From contig NZ_CP024202.1 of NCBI RefSeq assembly GCF_003932755.1, forward strand, positions 434,001-498,000: a DNA stretch of 64,000 nt, in the 5' to 3' direction. A program made the position numbers and the translations under genes. Shown here piece after piece: positions 9,046-18,741 of the stretch. The DNA is from Methylomicrobium sp. wino1 (GTDB lineage: Bacteria > Pseudomonadota > Gammaproteobacteria > Methylococcales > Methylomonadaceae). How positions within the stretch are numbered: position 1 is the first letter of the stretch; the number at the start of each line of letters is the position of its first letter. The notes beneath the pieces were generated by a model that had not been told where the DNA came from, searched no databases, and was given only the letters and a program-made list of their open reading frames with translations.

Positions 9046-10581
9046 TCATCCGCGTATGCAACGATTCCTACCCATTTGCTTGGCTTGATAAAGCGCCTTG
9101 TCCGCCCGATCGAAAATCGATTCGGCCGTGTCGCCTTCTCGGAATTGACTAATGCCGCAGGACAAGGTGATAGTGAGAAACCCGTTACCTGAGTTAAAAC
9201 GTGTTTTTTCGATAATTTTTCGTAACTTATTGGCCAGTGTCAATGCCGATTCCTGATCGGTTTCGGGGAGCAACATTGTAAACTCCTCCCCCCCGAAGCG
9301 TGACAAAAAATCCAAGTGCCTGCAATTTTCGCTCAATAATTTAGCAATAATTTTCAACGTTTTGTCACCGGCTTTATGGCCCAATGTATCGTTGATTTTT
9401 TTAAAATGATCGATATCCCAAACGATCAGCGTCAACGGGCTTTTATGCCTATACCAACGAGTTATTTCGAGATCGAGACGATTATCATAAGCCATGCGAT
9501 TACCGAGCCCTGTCAAAGGATCGCGTAACGCCCTATCCATGGCTATCGATAATTTTAATTTCAGGTCGCTCGATTCGCTTTCCATGCGTTTAATTTTATC
9601 GGTCAATTCATTGAGCTGTAGCTCGGTTATTTGCCTCGCTCGTTCCTCATTTTCCCGATGATACAGAATCTCCTTATTGATAAGGGTAATACGCGTGCCG
9701 ATCAACTGCTTTAGCGGTTCCAATGTAGTTGCTTTAGCTGAGCTGTCTTGCAATTCCTGCATTTGCGTCGAAACAAAGCGATCCAATTCGTTACGGTTGA
9801 TCTGAGTTTGACGATTCGCATCATTCGCACCGATCGCTTGCAAGCCTAATTCGGTTAATTGTTCGGTCAATTCGGACAAAAAATCCTTAATATCTTTTTG
9901 TTCGGATTGAATATGATTTTTAATTTTAACTAACAGCGAAACATAATCGTTCAATAATTGCTTGAACGAAGAGGCCGAAGACTGATTTTGCAGTCGCGCT
10001 TTTAACCGCTCGGTCGATTCCTCAAACTCGAATGGAATCTCAATATCCTCTAACAACAATAAAAGCTGCTGACTGAGTATCTCGGTTTTGATTTTGTCAG
10101 TGTGATCCGCTGAAGCGGACAAACCCTCCATGGATTGTGGTTCGGTTGCATTGACCAAGGCCAAAAACAACTCATCGTTGGTTTTAAATTCACCACTTTC
10201 GAATTTCCGCTCCAATGCCTTTAAAACCTTCACGGTCTTGTCATCGGAATACAATTTGAGCAAATAATCAAACAATAACCTGGCATCGAAAGCATTCATC
10301 CCGGAATCACCGATATTGAGGGAAAACTTGGTCAAGCTTTCGAGTTCTATTTTTAATTGCGCACTCTTCAACCCGGATTTAACTGTTTTATGAATCCGCA
10401 TCAAATAAGGATCGAACTGATGATTCAACCCTTTCGCCGCTAAAGTCAGCCGGGCGATTGTTTTACATAGAAGCGCTTCGTTATCTTGCGTTTGCTTGTC
10501 AGCAGTTTCCTGCTCGTGCAACAACTTAAAATACTTACCTTTCCATTCGCTATCGAAATCTTTCCTAGACCAAGCAACCAT
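9046..10581 (-). CDS. Diguanylate cyclase (GGDEF) with long helical N terminus
   Basis: 511-residue soluble protein. Residues 1-330 are mostly helical with coiled-coil stretches and no named sensor domain. The C-terminal GGDEF domain (about 345-510) begins DPLTGLGNRMAYDNRL and has the active signature RFGGEEF. The inhibitory I-site RHLD lies five residues before it, so product inhibition is expected. It makes c-di-GMP, whose receptor could be the PilZ protein at 5.6 kb. It starts 44 bases downstream of dsbA on the same strand. Confidence 0.93.
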   Translation of the reverse strand: MVAWSRKDFDSEWKGKYFKLLHEQETADKQTQDNEALLCKTIARLTLAAKGLNHQFDPYLMRIHKTVKSGLKSAQLKIELESLTKFSLNIGDSGMNAFDARLLFDYLLKLYSDDKTVKVLKALERKFESGEFKTNDELFLALVNATEPQSMEGLSASADHTDKIKTEILSQQLLLLLEDIEIPFEFEESTERLKARLQNQSSASSFKQLLNDYVSLLVKIKNHIQSEQKDIKDFLSELTEQLTELGLQAIGANDANRQTQINRNELDRFVSTQMQELQDSSAKATTLEPLKQLIGTRITLINKEILYHRENEERARQITELQLNELTDKIKRMESESSDLKLKLSIAMDRALRDPLTGLGNRMAYDNRLDLEITRWYRHKSPLTLIVWDIDHFKKINDTLGHKAGDKTLKIIAKLLSENCRHLDFLSRFGGEEFTMLLPETDQESALTLANKLRKIIEKTRFNSGNGFLTITLSCGISQFREGDTAESIFDRADKALYQAKQMGRNRCIRG

Positions 10582-10625
10582 CGAACAAACCTCTGATTCA
10601 ACCCGTAGCCATCGGGCGGTTAATA

Positions 10626-11246
10626 TTATTGACTGGATCTTTCCTTTTCTATTAGACGATTCATAACATCAATCATGTTTTGCTGAGTCTTGGCCAGTGA
10701 CCCGCTTGTACGGTACTTACCGTTGATAATCAAAGCGGGAACGCCATTGACGCCATAACGAGCCGCCATGGTTTTAGCTTGGCGAACTTTGTAATCAACA
10801 GGAAAGGAGTTATAAGCATTGCGGAAATCGATCTCACTAACGCCATGTTCGCTAAAGAACTTAAGCAATTGATCCTCGCTTTCCAATTTTTGTTTTTTGT
10901 TTTGAACCGCATCGAAGAAATCGGCATGCACCTTATCGACGACACCCAGCGCTTCCGCAGTGAAATACGCCTTGGAATGTTTTTCCCATAAACTATTAAA
11001 GATAGCCGGCTGCCGGATAAAATCAACATAGTCGGGCTTAGTTTTTAGCCATTTGTTCAAATCTGGCTCCAAATGATAGCAATGCGGGCAGCCGTACCAA
11101 AAGAACTCGATCACTTCGACTTTGTCGGGATTTTGAGTCGGCTGTGGCGTGACCAATACCTCGTAGCCGGGCGATTGAGCATTTGCCAGACCGGCAACAC
11201 CGACACAAACAAATAAGAAACTAGCTAAAATTTTATTATTTAACAT
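10626..11246 (-). CDS. dsbA: Periplasmic thiol:disulfide interchange protein DsbA
   Basis: 206 residues. An N-terminal signal peptide (MLNNKILASFLFVCVGVAGLANA) is followed by a thioredoxin fold with the CPHC active site near residues 54-57 (FFWYGCPHCYHLEPDL). The cis-proline loop GVNGVPALIING is near 165. DsbA oxidises cysteine pairs of exported proteins, and is itself reoxidised by DsbB, not seen here. It precedes the diguanylate cyclase gene by 44 bases. A client in the neighbourhood could be the cytochrome c4 next door, which is inference. Confidence 0.95.
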   Translation of the reverse strand: MLNNKILASFLFVCVGVAGLANAQSPGYEVLVTPQPTQNPDKVEVIEFFWYGCPHCYHLEPDLNKWLKTKPDYVDFIRQPAIFNSLWEKHSKAYFTAEALGVVDKVHADFFDAVQNKKQKLESEDQLLKFFSEHGVSEIDFRNAYNSFPVDYKVRQAKTMAARYGVNGVPALIINGKYRTSGSLAKTQQNMIDVMNRLIEKERSSQ

Positions 11247-11370
11247 GATTAAAGTTCTCCTTAAGAATGCAGACTCGATAAAAACATATTGACGTCAAGA
11301 CAGGCAAACAGCGTGACAAAAAAACCGATAATCGCTCACCAAGCCATCGGATTACCGTTCCAACCTTTAC

Positions 11371-11412
11371 ACAGCTTTAACATCTTCCGGTTATAAAATA
11401 TTAAAGCTGGGT
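11371..11412. repeat. Short palindrome, CAGCTTTAA family
   Basis: CAGCTTTAA and TTAAAGCTG face each other about 20 bases apart, with ACATCTTCCGG inside. The same motif recurs at 13527-13588 and in looser form at 142-241. Confidence 0.5.
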
Positions 11413-11457
11413 AAAGATGACATGGCGGGAAATTTGATTTTACCGATCCGCTAAATA

Positions 11458-11488
11458 AACGACCGAACGGCAAGGCCGTTCGGTCGTT
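11458..11488 (-). terminator. Hairpin terminator after the cytochrome c4 gene
   Basis: A 13-bp perfect stem (AACGACCGAACGG with its complement) around a CAAGG loop. On the minus strand it is followed by a T-rich stretch. Its position about 100 bases after the cytochrome stop fits a terminator. Confidence 0.6.
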
Positions 11489-11586
11489 ACACAAGCACAC
11501 GGTCCCTGACTATCGATAGAAATACGCTTAATCGGATGGATTACAACTACTGTCTAAGTCGTTTTATTAAAGCAACGGATAAGTGC

Positions 11587-12267
11587 TTACTTCATGACCG
11601 AAATATGATAAGAGACCGCTTTGATTTCGCGTTCGGTCATTTTTTTGGCAATCATATGCATCATATTTTCGGAGTTATTACTCCGCTCGCCGCTTTTGAA
11701 ATCAATAAGCGTCTTGATCAAATAATCGGCATGTTGCGATTTTAGAGCAGGAAATGCCGCCGGCCTGTTGCCTTCCCCAAACGGACCATGACAAGCGATA
11801 CAGGCAGATACTTCGCTCGCCAAGACCCCATTTCGGTAAAGATCGCTGCCTAAGGCCAATAGCTCATTGATATCTTCATTTGCACCTGCAGAAGCTTCGC
11901 TGTCTTCTTCATCGTCATCCTCGTCTTTTTGCAAGACCGGCGAGCTATTCGTCGAAATCTTTTGCTCGGCATAATAGGCGGCAATATCGGCCATGTCTTT
12001 ATCGCTCAAACCCATCGCGATCGGACTCATCATCGGATTATTTCGCTCGCCGCTTTTAAAGGCATTAAGCGTCTTAATCAAATAAGAGGCGTGCTGTTGA
12101 GCTAGCTTCGGAAAATTGGTTACAGCACTATTGCCGTTTTCGCCGTGACAACCCGCGCAGGCAGTCGCTTTTTCTTTTCCTGCCTTACTATTGCCTTCTG
12201 CATGTAGAATGACCGGCTGACTCATGAACAACAGAGCAATTGAAAGTGCCAATAGTTTATTTTTCAT
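11587..12267 (-). CDS. Di-haem cytochrome c4
   Basis: 226 residues with a signal peptide ending in ...QPVILHAEG. Two class I cytochrome c halves each carry one haem site: CAGCH near residue 37 and CIACH near 155. Each half has the MMSPIA/MMHMIA methionine-ligand region and a repeated LIKT..FKSGER block, the sign of internal duplication typical of c4. An acidic linker (DEDDDEEDSEAS) joins the halves, longer than usual. Cytochrome c4 carries electrons in the periplasm to terminal oxidases. Confidence 0.92.
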   Translation of the reverse strand: MKNKLLALSIALLFMSQPVILHAEGNSKAGKEKATACAGCHGENGNSAVTNFPKLAQQHASYLIKTLNAFKSGERNNPMMSPIAMGLSDKDMADIAAYYAEQKISTNSSPVLQKDEDDDEEDSEASAGANEDINELLALGSDLYRNGVLASEVSACIACHGPFGEGNRPAAFPALKSQHADYLIKTLIDFKSGERSNNSENMMHMIAKKMTEREIKAVSYHISVMK

Positions 12268-12760
12268 TAGATTCCCCTTCCGGAATAGTATACTTCTAGC
12301 GATTACATTTTAATTATCTAGCCGGCTCTTTTGTCCGATAGCGGCATTACAAAAAACAGTTATCCCCATAGTTAGATCAAAATTCGGCACCGGGACGCTT
12401 GCAAATGACTCACTACCTCAATTGTCTATCATTTAAAATCATAGCTAATTGAGAAACGAAAAAGAGAGTCAATAGCACTATTGCCAAGCAAAATATACCT
12501 TTCGCATTTCAAATTTCGACGATGCTTAAGGAGGCGCCGGGGTGCCGAATTTTGATCTACGATGGGTATAGCTTCGTCACAAAAGCCAAAAACATGTCCG
12601 CTCGAAGTATAAATCAAAAAAGCCGGTCCTAACGATTTTTCAAGGGACCGCGCCGATTTGCGAACCCAAAAGTCCAGCACGGAAGCCCCCTCAAACGGCA
12701 CACGCCTATCGGGTCTATCCGGAAATTTTACTCTAAATACCCTAGCTAAGCGAGATAACG
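12268..12760. other. Gene-free spacer carrying a palindromic element
   Basis: 493 bases before engB. Its middle is a repeat element with 19-bp perfect inverted ends (12373-12559). The ORF that opens antisense across it is repeat sequence, not a gene. No other feature seen apart from the expected engB promoter. Confidence 0.5.
12373..12559. repeat. 187-bp MITE-like element with perfect 19-bp inverted ends
   Basis: TAGATCAAAATTCGGCACC at the left has its exact reverse complement at the right end. The right part includes the module TATACCTTTCGCATTTCAAATTTCG...GGCGCC, which also appears near 14570, 38519 and 41630. No transposase is encoded, so mobility would need help in trans. Confidence 0.7.
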
Positions 12761-13372
12761 ATGAATCCAGTGTATCATCAAGCAAAATTCATAAACAGCG
12801 CCCCTCACGTTAAAGACGCCCCTGTGGATATAGGACTCGAAGTCGCATTTGCGGGCCGCTCCAACGCGGGTAAATCCAGTGCAATCAATACGCTAACCGG
12901 TCAAAAGTCGTTAGCGCGTATCAGTAAAACCCCTGGAAGAACTCAATTATTGAATTTTTTCTCAATAACGGAAACCACTCGCTTTGTCGATTTACCGGGC
13001 TATGGTTATGCCAAAGTACCCTTAGAAATCAAAAAACAATGGCACCGTATGATCGAAACCTATTTGAATAATCGTAAAACGCTATGCGGCATTGTGTTGG
13101 TAATGGATATCCGCCATCCAATGACCGAATTCGACCAACAGATGGTGGACTGGTGCAGACAAACCCGGTTGCCTTTACATATTCTGCTAACTAAAGCCGA
13201 CAAATTGAAATTCGGCGCGGCAAAAAACACCTTACTAGCCGTACAAAAAGAAATTTCAGGCGCTCAAGTCCCCGTTACTGTTCAATTATTTTCGGCATTA
13301 AAAAGGCAAGGAATCGATGAAATCCATCAATTACTAGATCAATGGCTGGACTTTGACAAAAAGAGCAGTTGA
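12761..13372 (+). CDS. engB: Ribosome biogenesis GTPase YsxC/EngB
   Basis: 203 residues, a compact single-domain TRAFAC GTPase. G1 is GRSNAGKSS near residue 30, the switch region has [10 protein letters not shown]3 is [10 protein letters not shown] and G4 is TKADK. EngB acts in late assembly of the 50S subunit. The gene stands alone. The last codons encode DKKSS, and the underlying bases AAAAAGAGCAGTTG match the end of a repeat family seen at 32.2 and 38.3 kb, so the 3' end may have been shaped by such a repeat. Confidence 0.95.
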   Translation: MNPVYHQAKFINSAPHVKDAPVDIGLEVAFAGRSNAGKSSAINTLTGQKSLARISKTPGRTQLLNFFSITETTRFVDLPGYGYAKVPLEIKKQWHRMIETYLNNRKTLCGIVLVMDIRHPMTEFDQQMVDWCRQTRLPLHILLTKADKLKFGAAKNTLLAVQKEISGAQVPVTVQLFSALKRQGIDEIHQLLDQWLDFDKKSS

Positions 13373-13526
13373 ACCTGAAAGAGTGCCGTAAATAGCTGTT
13401 TAACGTGCCCTTATATGTTACCTTGCGCCGGGATTCGGCTAGGCGCCGACATTTGAACGGCGTAACTTACCCGGCTTCGAGCAACCCTTCAAGAGAGCAA
13501 AACTGTTTTGCAAAATCATGACAAGC

Positions 13527-13646
13527 CTAGCTTTAACATTTTCCGGTCCTTAGGCCATAGGCGTTGCGTTTGTTAAGGCTGGGCAAGCTATTAAATTAAA
13601 TACTTTTACTTCATGATCTTCATGGTGAAATGCTTTTTCTAGGATC
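13527..13646. repeat. Two repeat fragments in the spacer after engB
   Basis: At 13527-13588 AGCTTTAACATTTTCCGG faces TTAAGGCTGGG, a member of the CAGCTTTAA palindrome family. At about 13604-13646 the phrase TTCATGATCTTCATGGTGAA with GCTTTTTCTAGG is one end of the CATGAAG repeat, complete copies of which are at 24.5, 35.1 and 50.8 kb. Confidence 0.5.
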
Positions 13647-13661
13647 AAGACGACATCCACT

Positions 13662-14543
13662 TCAGATAATATATTCGACACCTTCGCGCGCCATGTTTAA
13701 CTCCATATCTAAATTTTGGTTCTGTTCGAGCATTTGACGATAGATGTTATCCAAGTCCGCATCGGTGCGATTGGGTTCGTGATGGGTAAAAAACAAGCGT
13801 TTGACATCAGAACGGATCGCCAAATTTAGCCCTGATTGATAGGTTCCATGTCCCCAACCCTTTTTAAATACATACTCTTCCTCGGTATAGGACGCATCGA
13901 CAATCAGCGCATCGACGCCATGCATAAAAGCACACACTTCAATGAATCTTTCATCAACCATGGATTGAAAAGGCTCGTATTCCTGATCATCAGGCTGGTA
14001 AATATTAAACAACGGCTCATAATCCCCTGTAAAAAAAACAGAGCGGCCATTGCACTCGATGCGATAGCCGAAATTTAGAACCGGATGATTCAGCAATAAC
14101 GGTGTAATTCGGGCATCGCCCACCATAACGCTTTTACCTGGCGTCAAAGTCACATAACGAACAGTAGCTTTTAACTCGGCCTCCCGAATCGGAAAGAAAC
14201 TATATTGCAATTGAACGGCTAGCGCCCTTTGTATGCCTTGCTGAGTAACTGGATCTAACCCGCCGTATATCGTGATACGATTACCCGGCATAAATGCGGG
14301 CGTAAAAAAGGGCAGCCCCTGAATATGATCCCAGTGCGTGTGGGTAATGAAAATATGCGCATCGATCGGCTTGTCCTTATGCAGTTGTTGCGATAACGAA
14401 TAAATACCGGTACCCGCATCGAGAATAATTAGCTCGCCGCTATCGGTACGGATTTCTATGCAGGTAGTATTCCCGCCATATTTGACAGTATTAGGCCCCG
14501 GTGTCGGAATGGAGCCACGGACGCCTCTGAATTTCAATTGCAT
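13662..14543 (-). CDS. MBL-fold metallo-hydrolase
   Basis: 293 residues of the metallo-beta-lactamase fold. The metal site THTHWDHIQG (HxHxDH) is near residues 88-94, and further ligand candidates are H139 region (LLNHPVL), D in FFTGDYEP, and HHEPNR near the C terminus. MQLKFRGVRGSIPTPGPNTVKYGGNT is the start seen in cyclic-nucleotide/phosphoribosyl phosphodiesterase-like members, often linked to two-component signalling. Substrate unknown. It lies alone between repeats. Confidence 0.85.
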   Translation of the reverse strand: MQLKFRGVRGSIPTPGPNTVKYGGNTTCIEIRTDSGELIILDAGTGIYSLSQQLHKDKPIDAHIFITHTHWDHIQGLPFFTPAFMPGNRITIYGGLDPVTQQGIQRALAVQLQYSFFPIREAELKATVRYVTLTPGKSVMVGDARITPLLLNHPVLNFGYRIECNGRSVFFTGDYEPLFNIYQPDDQEYEPFQSMVDERFIEVCAFMHGVDALIVDASYTEEEYVFKKGWGHGTYQSGLNLAIRSDVKRLFFTHHEPNRTDADLDNIYRQMLEQNQNLDMELNMAREGVEYII

Positions 14544-14565
14544 GCAATCCCTCGATATCAGCGTT

Positions 14566-14700
14566 GAAGGTATACCTTTCGCACTTCAAATTTCGGCAGT
14601 GCTTAAGGGGGGCACCGGGGTGCCGTCAAATGCGGAGTCTGATTGCCAAGGATGGCAGGAATGCGGATTTTCTGCTCCTGCAAAATCCTCACACTCCGGA
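14566..14700. repeat. Mosaic palindromic repeat (ATACCTTTCGCACTTC module)
   Basis: Contains GTATACCTTTCGCACTTC followed by AAATTTCGGCAGTGC and a GGCACCGGGGTGCC palindrome, then a stretch ending in an AAAATCC hairpin. The first module is shared almost letter for letter with copies at 38519 and, inverted, about 41600. Confidence 0.65.
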
Positions 14701-14721
14701 ATCTAAAGTCCAATTAAGCGA

Positions 14722-15570
14722 TCACTCGCAACTAATCATCGTTAAAGCCTCTGTTCTGATCGAGCTCAAATCACCCAGCGAAACAATCAACTCGTCCAGA
14801 GACAAACCGAATAACGAGAACTGCGCTTCCGAAAACATATCGATTACGGGATTGCCGCCGTCACCGAAGCGTAACATTTTACTGATTTGATTAGCGGCGG
14901 CAACACTATCGCGCAAGCCGTCGGCGACGTCCTCATCGTGATGATGCTCGATCGCCGTACCGATGGCTTTAGAGAAGCACCACTTATCAATTAGTAACTT
15001 ACCCAAACGAGCGTGATCGATACCTAAATATTGTCGCTCCAATAAATGTAACGAAACATTCTGCTTACGACTTTCCATCAATGCCTTACTAAAGGGTTCG
15101 GGCAAACACTGCGCAAAAACTAACTTACCAAAATCATGCAATAATCCGGTAACAAAATAATCGCTGCATTCATTTGGCGATAAGCCTTGTCGCTCGGCGA
15201 GTAATTTTGTAATCAATGCAGTCGTCAAAGAATGCATTAAAAAACCATTGGCATTTAAGCCCGATTTTTTATCGGGCTTAAGAACGCCGATTGCCGCAAT
15301 GGCCAACGCCATGTTCTTGACCGTATTGATGCCCAGATGAACGACAGCGCGCGTTATCGAACTGATTTTTTGAGGTAAACCGTAATAAGGGGAATTAATA
15401 ATTTTTAAGATCTTGACCGTCATCACCGGATCGCATTCGATAATTTGTACAAAATCCTTGGCGGAAGATTGATTATCATCGGCCAATTTTAAAATACTTT
15501 GCACGCTTTTCGGAAAAGCCGGCATGCTCTCCACAAACATGATTAATTTGTTATCGACAGCGTCAACCAT
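14722..15570 (-). CDS. HDOD-domain signalling protein
   Basis: 282 residues from the ATG at 15570; the open frame extends 21 codons upstream, but that part is not HDOD-like. The HDOD domain covers about residues 5-210: MPAFPKSVQSILKLA, IIECDPVMTVKILKIINSPYYG and HLGINTVKNMALA. The degenerate HD segment reads LLHDFGKLVFAQ near 142 and IEHHHDED near 198. HDOD proteins act in regulatory networks, often with c-di-GMP or two-component partners. No effector domain is attached. Confidence 0.88.
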   Translation of the reverse strand: MVDAVDNKLIMFVESMPAFPKSVQSILKLADDNQSSAKDFVQIIECDPVMTVKILKIINSPYYGLPQKISSITRAVVHLGINTVKNMALAIAAIGVLKPDKKSGLNANGFLMHSLTTALITKLLAERQGLSPNECSDYFVTGLLHDFGKLVFAQCLPEPFSKALMESRKQNVSLHLLERQYLGIDHARLGKLLIDKWCFSKAIGTAIEHHHDEDVADGLRDSVAAANQISKMLRFGDGGNPVIDMFSEAQFSLFGLSLDELIVSLGDLSSIRTEALTMISCE

Positions 15571-15690
15571 TAGGAATGTTCTCACTGATGAATGCCAGAA
15601 CAAGCATAGCAGAGAAACACTACTGAAAAGCAATACCGGAAAGAGAGCCCCAAAGATAAGAAATCATTCAATGGGGCTTGAGGAAAAGAA

Positions 15691-15725
15691 TCAGTCCATT
15701 TAAGAGGGGGAGGGGAATGGACTGA
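15691..15725. terminator. Hairpin downstream of polA
   Basis: TCAGTCCATT and AATGGACTGA form a 10-bp stem across a purine-rich loop. It lies 270 bases after polA on the minus strand and 120 bases before the HDOD gene. No U-tract follows, so terminator function is uncertain. Confidence 0.35.
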
Positions 15726-15814
15726 TCCAACGTCATAACTGACGTATAACGTTAAGATTTAATAATATTGGAAAAGTTCAATCCGTATAAAAACGTAATA
15801 CATCTAAAAAAGAC

Positions 15815-15999
15815 TAAGGATTTGGTCGTAAATAAATTCCCCATTGTATGGGTTCGGCTACTCGAATGGCAGGTGTCGGCGGCACAGGGATAGCCGCCAT
15901 CAAGTTCACATAGACGTATTCACTGCGTCCTGTCAAGCGAGTTGCCGAACCCTCAACAAAACTCATTGCTCAAGGACGTTATTTATCACGAAATCCTAA
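15815..15999. repeat. TAAGGATTT element, copy 1, ending in the polA stop codon
   Basis: About 185 bp with imperfect inverted ends: TAAGGATTTGGTCGTAAATAA at the left and, reversed, TTAGGATTTCGTGATAAATAA at the right. Its inner part has GTTCGG...CCGAACCC and GGCGGCACAGGGATAGCCGCC palindromes. The right end overlaps the TAG stop of polA. Copy 2 follows ugd at 22313-22566 and a partial end is at 25603. Confidence 0.75.
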
Positions 16000-18719
16000 T
16001 GCGCCTCATCCCAATTCAAACCGGTACCGATATCGACGATCAAAGGCACATCAAGCGTTGCCGCCGAATTCATCAAATCCCTCAACCTTTCGACGCACCC
16101 GGAAGCGGCCGATTCGGCGATTTCAAAAACCAGTTCGTCATGCACCTGCATGATCATTCGAGCATCGGGCGAGTCTGTTTGTAACCAACGATCACAAGCG
16201 ATCATCGCGCGTTTTATGATGTCGGCGGCGGTACCTTGCATCGGCGCATTGATTGCGGTACGTTCGGCATATTGACGGCGCGCCGGGTTGCGTGAATTGA
16301 TTTCCGGCAAATAAAGCCTACGGCCGAATAAAGTTTCAACATAACCCTGTTTTTTCGCCAACTTCCGGATGTTATCCATGAACGCCTTGACACCGGGATA
16401 CCGCGCGAAATACATATCGATATAAGATTGCGCCTGCCCTCTCGTCAAGCCCAGTTGCTGTGCCAAGCCGAACGACGACATGCCGTAAATCAATCCGAAA
16501 TTGATCGCTTTGGCCGAACGCCGTAAATCGGCGGTAACTTGCTCGGGTTCGACCCCGAAGACCTCGGCCGCGGTCGCGCTATGAATATCTTGTCCTTGTT
16601 TGAAAGCCGCCAAGAGACCGGCATCGCCGGACAAATGCGCCATGATGCGCAGTTCGATCTGTGAATAATCGGCCGCAACCAACACATAGCCTTGCGGCGC
16701 GATAAAAGCCTGCCGTATTCGCCTGCCTTCGGGGCTGCGAATCGGAATATTCTGCAGATTGGGATCGGACGAAGACAAACGGCCGGTCGCTGCGACGGCT
16801 TGATGATAGGAAGTATGCACGCGCCCGGTTTTCGGATTGACCTGTTGCGGCAATTTATCGGTATAAGTCGATTTCAGCTTGCTGGTTGTGCGATGCTCGA
16901 GAATCAAACGAGGCAACGGATAATCGGCGGCCAATTCCTGCAGCACCGATTCGTCGGTTGACGGCTGCCCGGTCGGAGTTTTTTTCAGTACCGGCAAATT
17001 CAGCTTGTCGTAAATAATGCTTTGAATTTGCTTCGGCGAGCCAAGGTTGAACGCCTGCCCGGCCAAGTCGTGCGCATGCTGCTCGATCGAGGCAATCTGT
17101 GCGGCCAACTCCTGGCTCTGCCGCGCCAGCATTTCGGTATCGAGCAATACCCCGTTTCTTTCGATACGCGACAACACTTCGACCAGAGGAATTTCGATTT
17201 CTCGATATAATTGCACCAACGACGGATTTTGGTCGAGTTTTTCACTCAAAACTTCATGTAAACGCAATGTCACATCGGCATCTTCGGCGGCATAAGGCGT
17301 CGCCTGTTCGATAGCGACTTCCTGAAACGGAATCTGTTTCGCGCCCTTCCCCGCAACATCCTCGTAATGTATCGTCGTATAGTTAAGATACTTCTTCGCC
17401 AAATCATCCATGTTGTGCTTAGTCGCGTTACTGTTCAACACATAGGATTCGAGCATGGTATCGTGAGCAATTCCTCGCAGTTCTATGCCGTGATTAGCCA
17501 GCACGTTGGCATCGTATTTAAGATTCTGTCCCAGTTTGGCTTTATTCGGATTTTCCAGCAGCGGCCGCATTTTTTCCAATACGGCGGATCGATCCAATTG
17601 CTCCGGTGCACCCGAATAATCGTGCGCGACCGGCAAATAAGCGGCATGTCCCGCTTCGACCGCAAACGATATTCCGACGACTTCGGCGCGACTGTAATCA
17701 AGACTGGTCGTTTCGGTATCGAACGCAAACAACTCGGCCTTGTCGAGCCGCTCGAACCAACGTTCAAAATCATGTTGGGTCAAGATCGTTTCATAGCGCG
17801 CCTCAATCGCTTGCGGACTTTCAACAGCTTTCGCCTCCCGGCCTGAGCCGGCATCGCCGGACTGTTCCAGTATTTTTAACCAAGACGTAAAGCCCAATTC
17901 GGCTAGCAGTGACTTGAGTTCGCTTTGATCGACTGCGTTCATTTTTAATTCCTCCGGCGCACACGGCAGCGGAATATCGCAATCAATCGTGGTCAATTGC
18001 TTCGACAACGGCAGTTGATCCAACGCGTTCCGAAGGTTTTCGCCGATCTTTCCCTTGATTTGATCGGCGCATTCGATCAACTTCTCCAGCGTTTGATATT
18101 CGCTTAGCCATTTAGCCGCCGTTTTCGGCCCGACCTTGGCTACACCGGGAATATTGTCGACCGTATCTCCCATCAAGGCTAAATAATCGATGATTTGTTC
18201 AGGCGCCACGCCAAACTTTTCGATCACGCCTTGCCGATCGGTGCGACTGCCGGACATCGTGTTTTCGAGCGTGATATGCTCGGTAACCAATTGCGCCATA
18301 TCCTTGTCGCCGGTTGAAATGACGACCTGAAACCCGTCTCGCTCGGCTTGCCGCGCAAACGCGCCGATGACATCGTCCGCCTCGACATCGGACTGCATGA
18401 TCAAGGGCAGGCCCATCGCACGAATCAAGCGGTGCAAAGGTTCGATTTGTACGCGCAGATCGTCCGGCATCGGCGGCCGGTGTGCCTTGTATTGATCGTA
18501 TAAATCATGCCTAAAGGTCTTTCCCTGCGCGTCGAAAATAACGCCGATATAATTGGTCGGATGATCGGCCATCAATTTTCGCAGCATATTGGCTACCCCG
18601 TAAATAGCATTGGTCGGCGTGCCATCCGGGCCGGTCAAGGGGGGTACCGCATGATAGGCGCGGAATAAAAACGACGAGCCGTCGATTAATACCAAATATT
18701 TTTGTTTGTTTTGGGTCAT
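15996..18719 (-). CDS. polA: DNA polymerase I
   Basis: 907 residues with all three domains. The 5'-3' flap nuclease (1-290) has LVLIDGSSFLFRAYHA, DVEADDVIGA and GVAKVGPKTAAKW. The 3'-5' exonuclease (about 320-510) has FDTETTSLDY and LGQNLKYDANVLANHG, so proofreading looks intact. The polymerase (about 520-907) has SSDPNLQNIPIR, DYSQIELRIMAHLS, RRSAKAINFGLIYGM and MQVHDELVFE. It fills gaps in repair and removes Okazaki primers. relA lies 22 bases upstream on the same strand. The stop codon is shared with the end of a repeat element. Confidence 0.98.
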   Translation of the reverse strand: MTQNKQKYLVLIDGSSFLFRAYHAVPPLTGPDGTPTNAIYGVANMLRKLMADHPTNYIGVIFDAQGKTFRHDLYDQYKAHRPPMPDDLRVQIEPLHRLIRAMGLPLIMQSDVEADDVIGAFARQAERDGFQVVISTGDKDMAQLVTEHITLENTMSGSRTDRQGVIEKFGVAPEQIIDYLALMGDTVDNIPGVAKVGPKTAAKWLSEYQTLEKLIECADQIKGKIGENLRNALDQLPLSKQLTTIDCDIPLPCAPEELKMNAVDQSELKSLLAELGFTSWLKILEQSGDAGSGREAKAVESPQAIEARYETILTQHDFERWFERLDKAELFAFDTETTSLDYSRAEVVGISFAVEAGHAAYLPVAHDYSGAPEQLDRSAVLEKMRPLLENPNKAKLGQNLKYDANVLANHGIELRGIAHDTMLESYVLNSNATKHNMDDLAKKYLNYTTIHYEDVAGKGAKQIPFQEVAIEQATPYAAEDADVTLRLHEVLSEKLDQNPSLVQLYREIEIPLVEVLSRIERNGVLLDTEMLARQSQELAAQIASIEQHAHDLAGQAFNLGSPKQIQSIIYDKLNLPVLKKTPTGQPSTDESVLQELAADYPLPRLILEHRTTSKLKSTYTDKLPQQVNPKTGRVHTSYHQAVAATGRLSSSDPNLQNIPIRSPEGRRIRQAFIAPQGYVLVAADYSQIELRIMAHLSGDAGLLAAFKQGQDIHSATAAEVFGVEPEQVTADLRRSAKAINFGLIYGMSSFGLAQQLGLTRGQAQSYIDMYFARYPGVKAFMDNIRKLAKKQGYVETLFGRRLYLPEINSRNPARRQYAERTAINAPMQGTAADIIKRAMIACDRWLQTDSPDARMIMQVHDELVFEIAESAASGCVERLRDLMNSAATLDVPLIVDIGTGLNWDEAH

Positions 18720-18741
18720 GACGATAAGTTTGTGTTTTAGA

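Larger units (their letters stand above)
11247..11586. other. Gene-free spacer between dsbA and cytochrome c4 genes
   Basis: 340 bases containing the dsbA promoter region, a CAGCTTTAA palindrome (11371-11412) and a terminator-type hairpin (11458-11488). No gene or RNA recognised. Confidence 0.5.

Noticed and set aside
12429-12785. 118-codon antisense ORF before engB
   Set aside because: It lies in the palindromic repeat and overlaps the engB start; composition is not protein-like.
17367-17846. Long frames antisense to polA, and similar ones inside lhr and pncB
   Set aside because: They are shadows produced by codon bias of conserved genes on the other strand.
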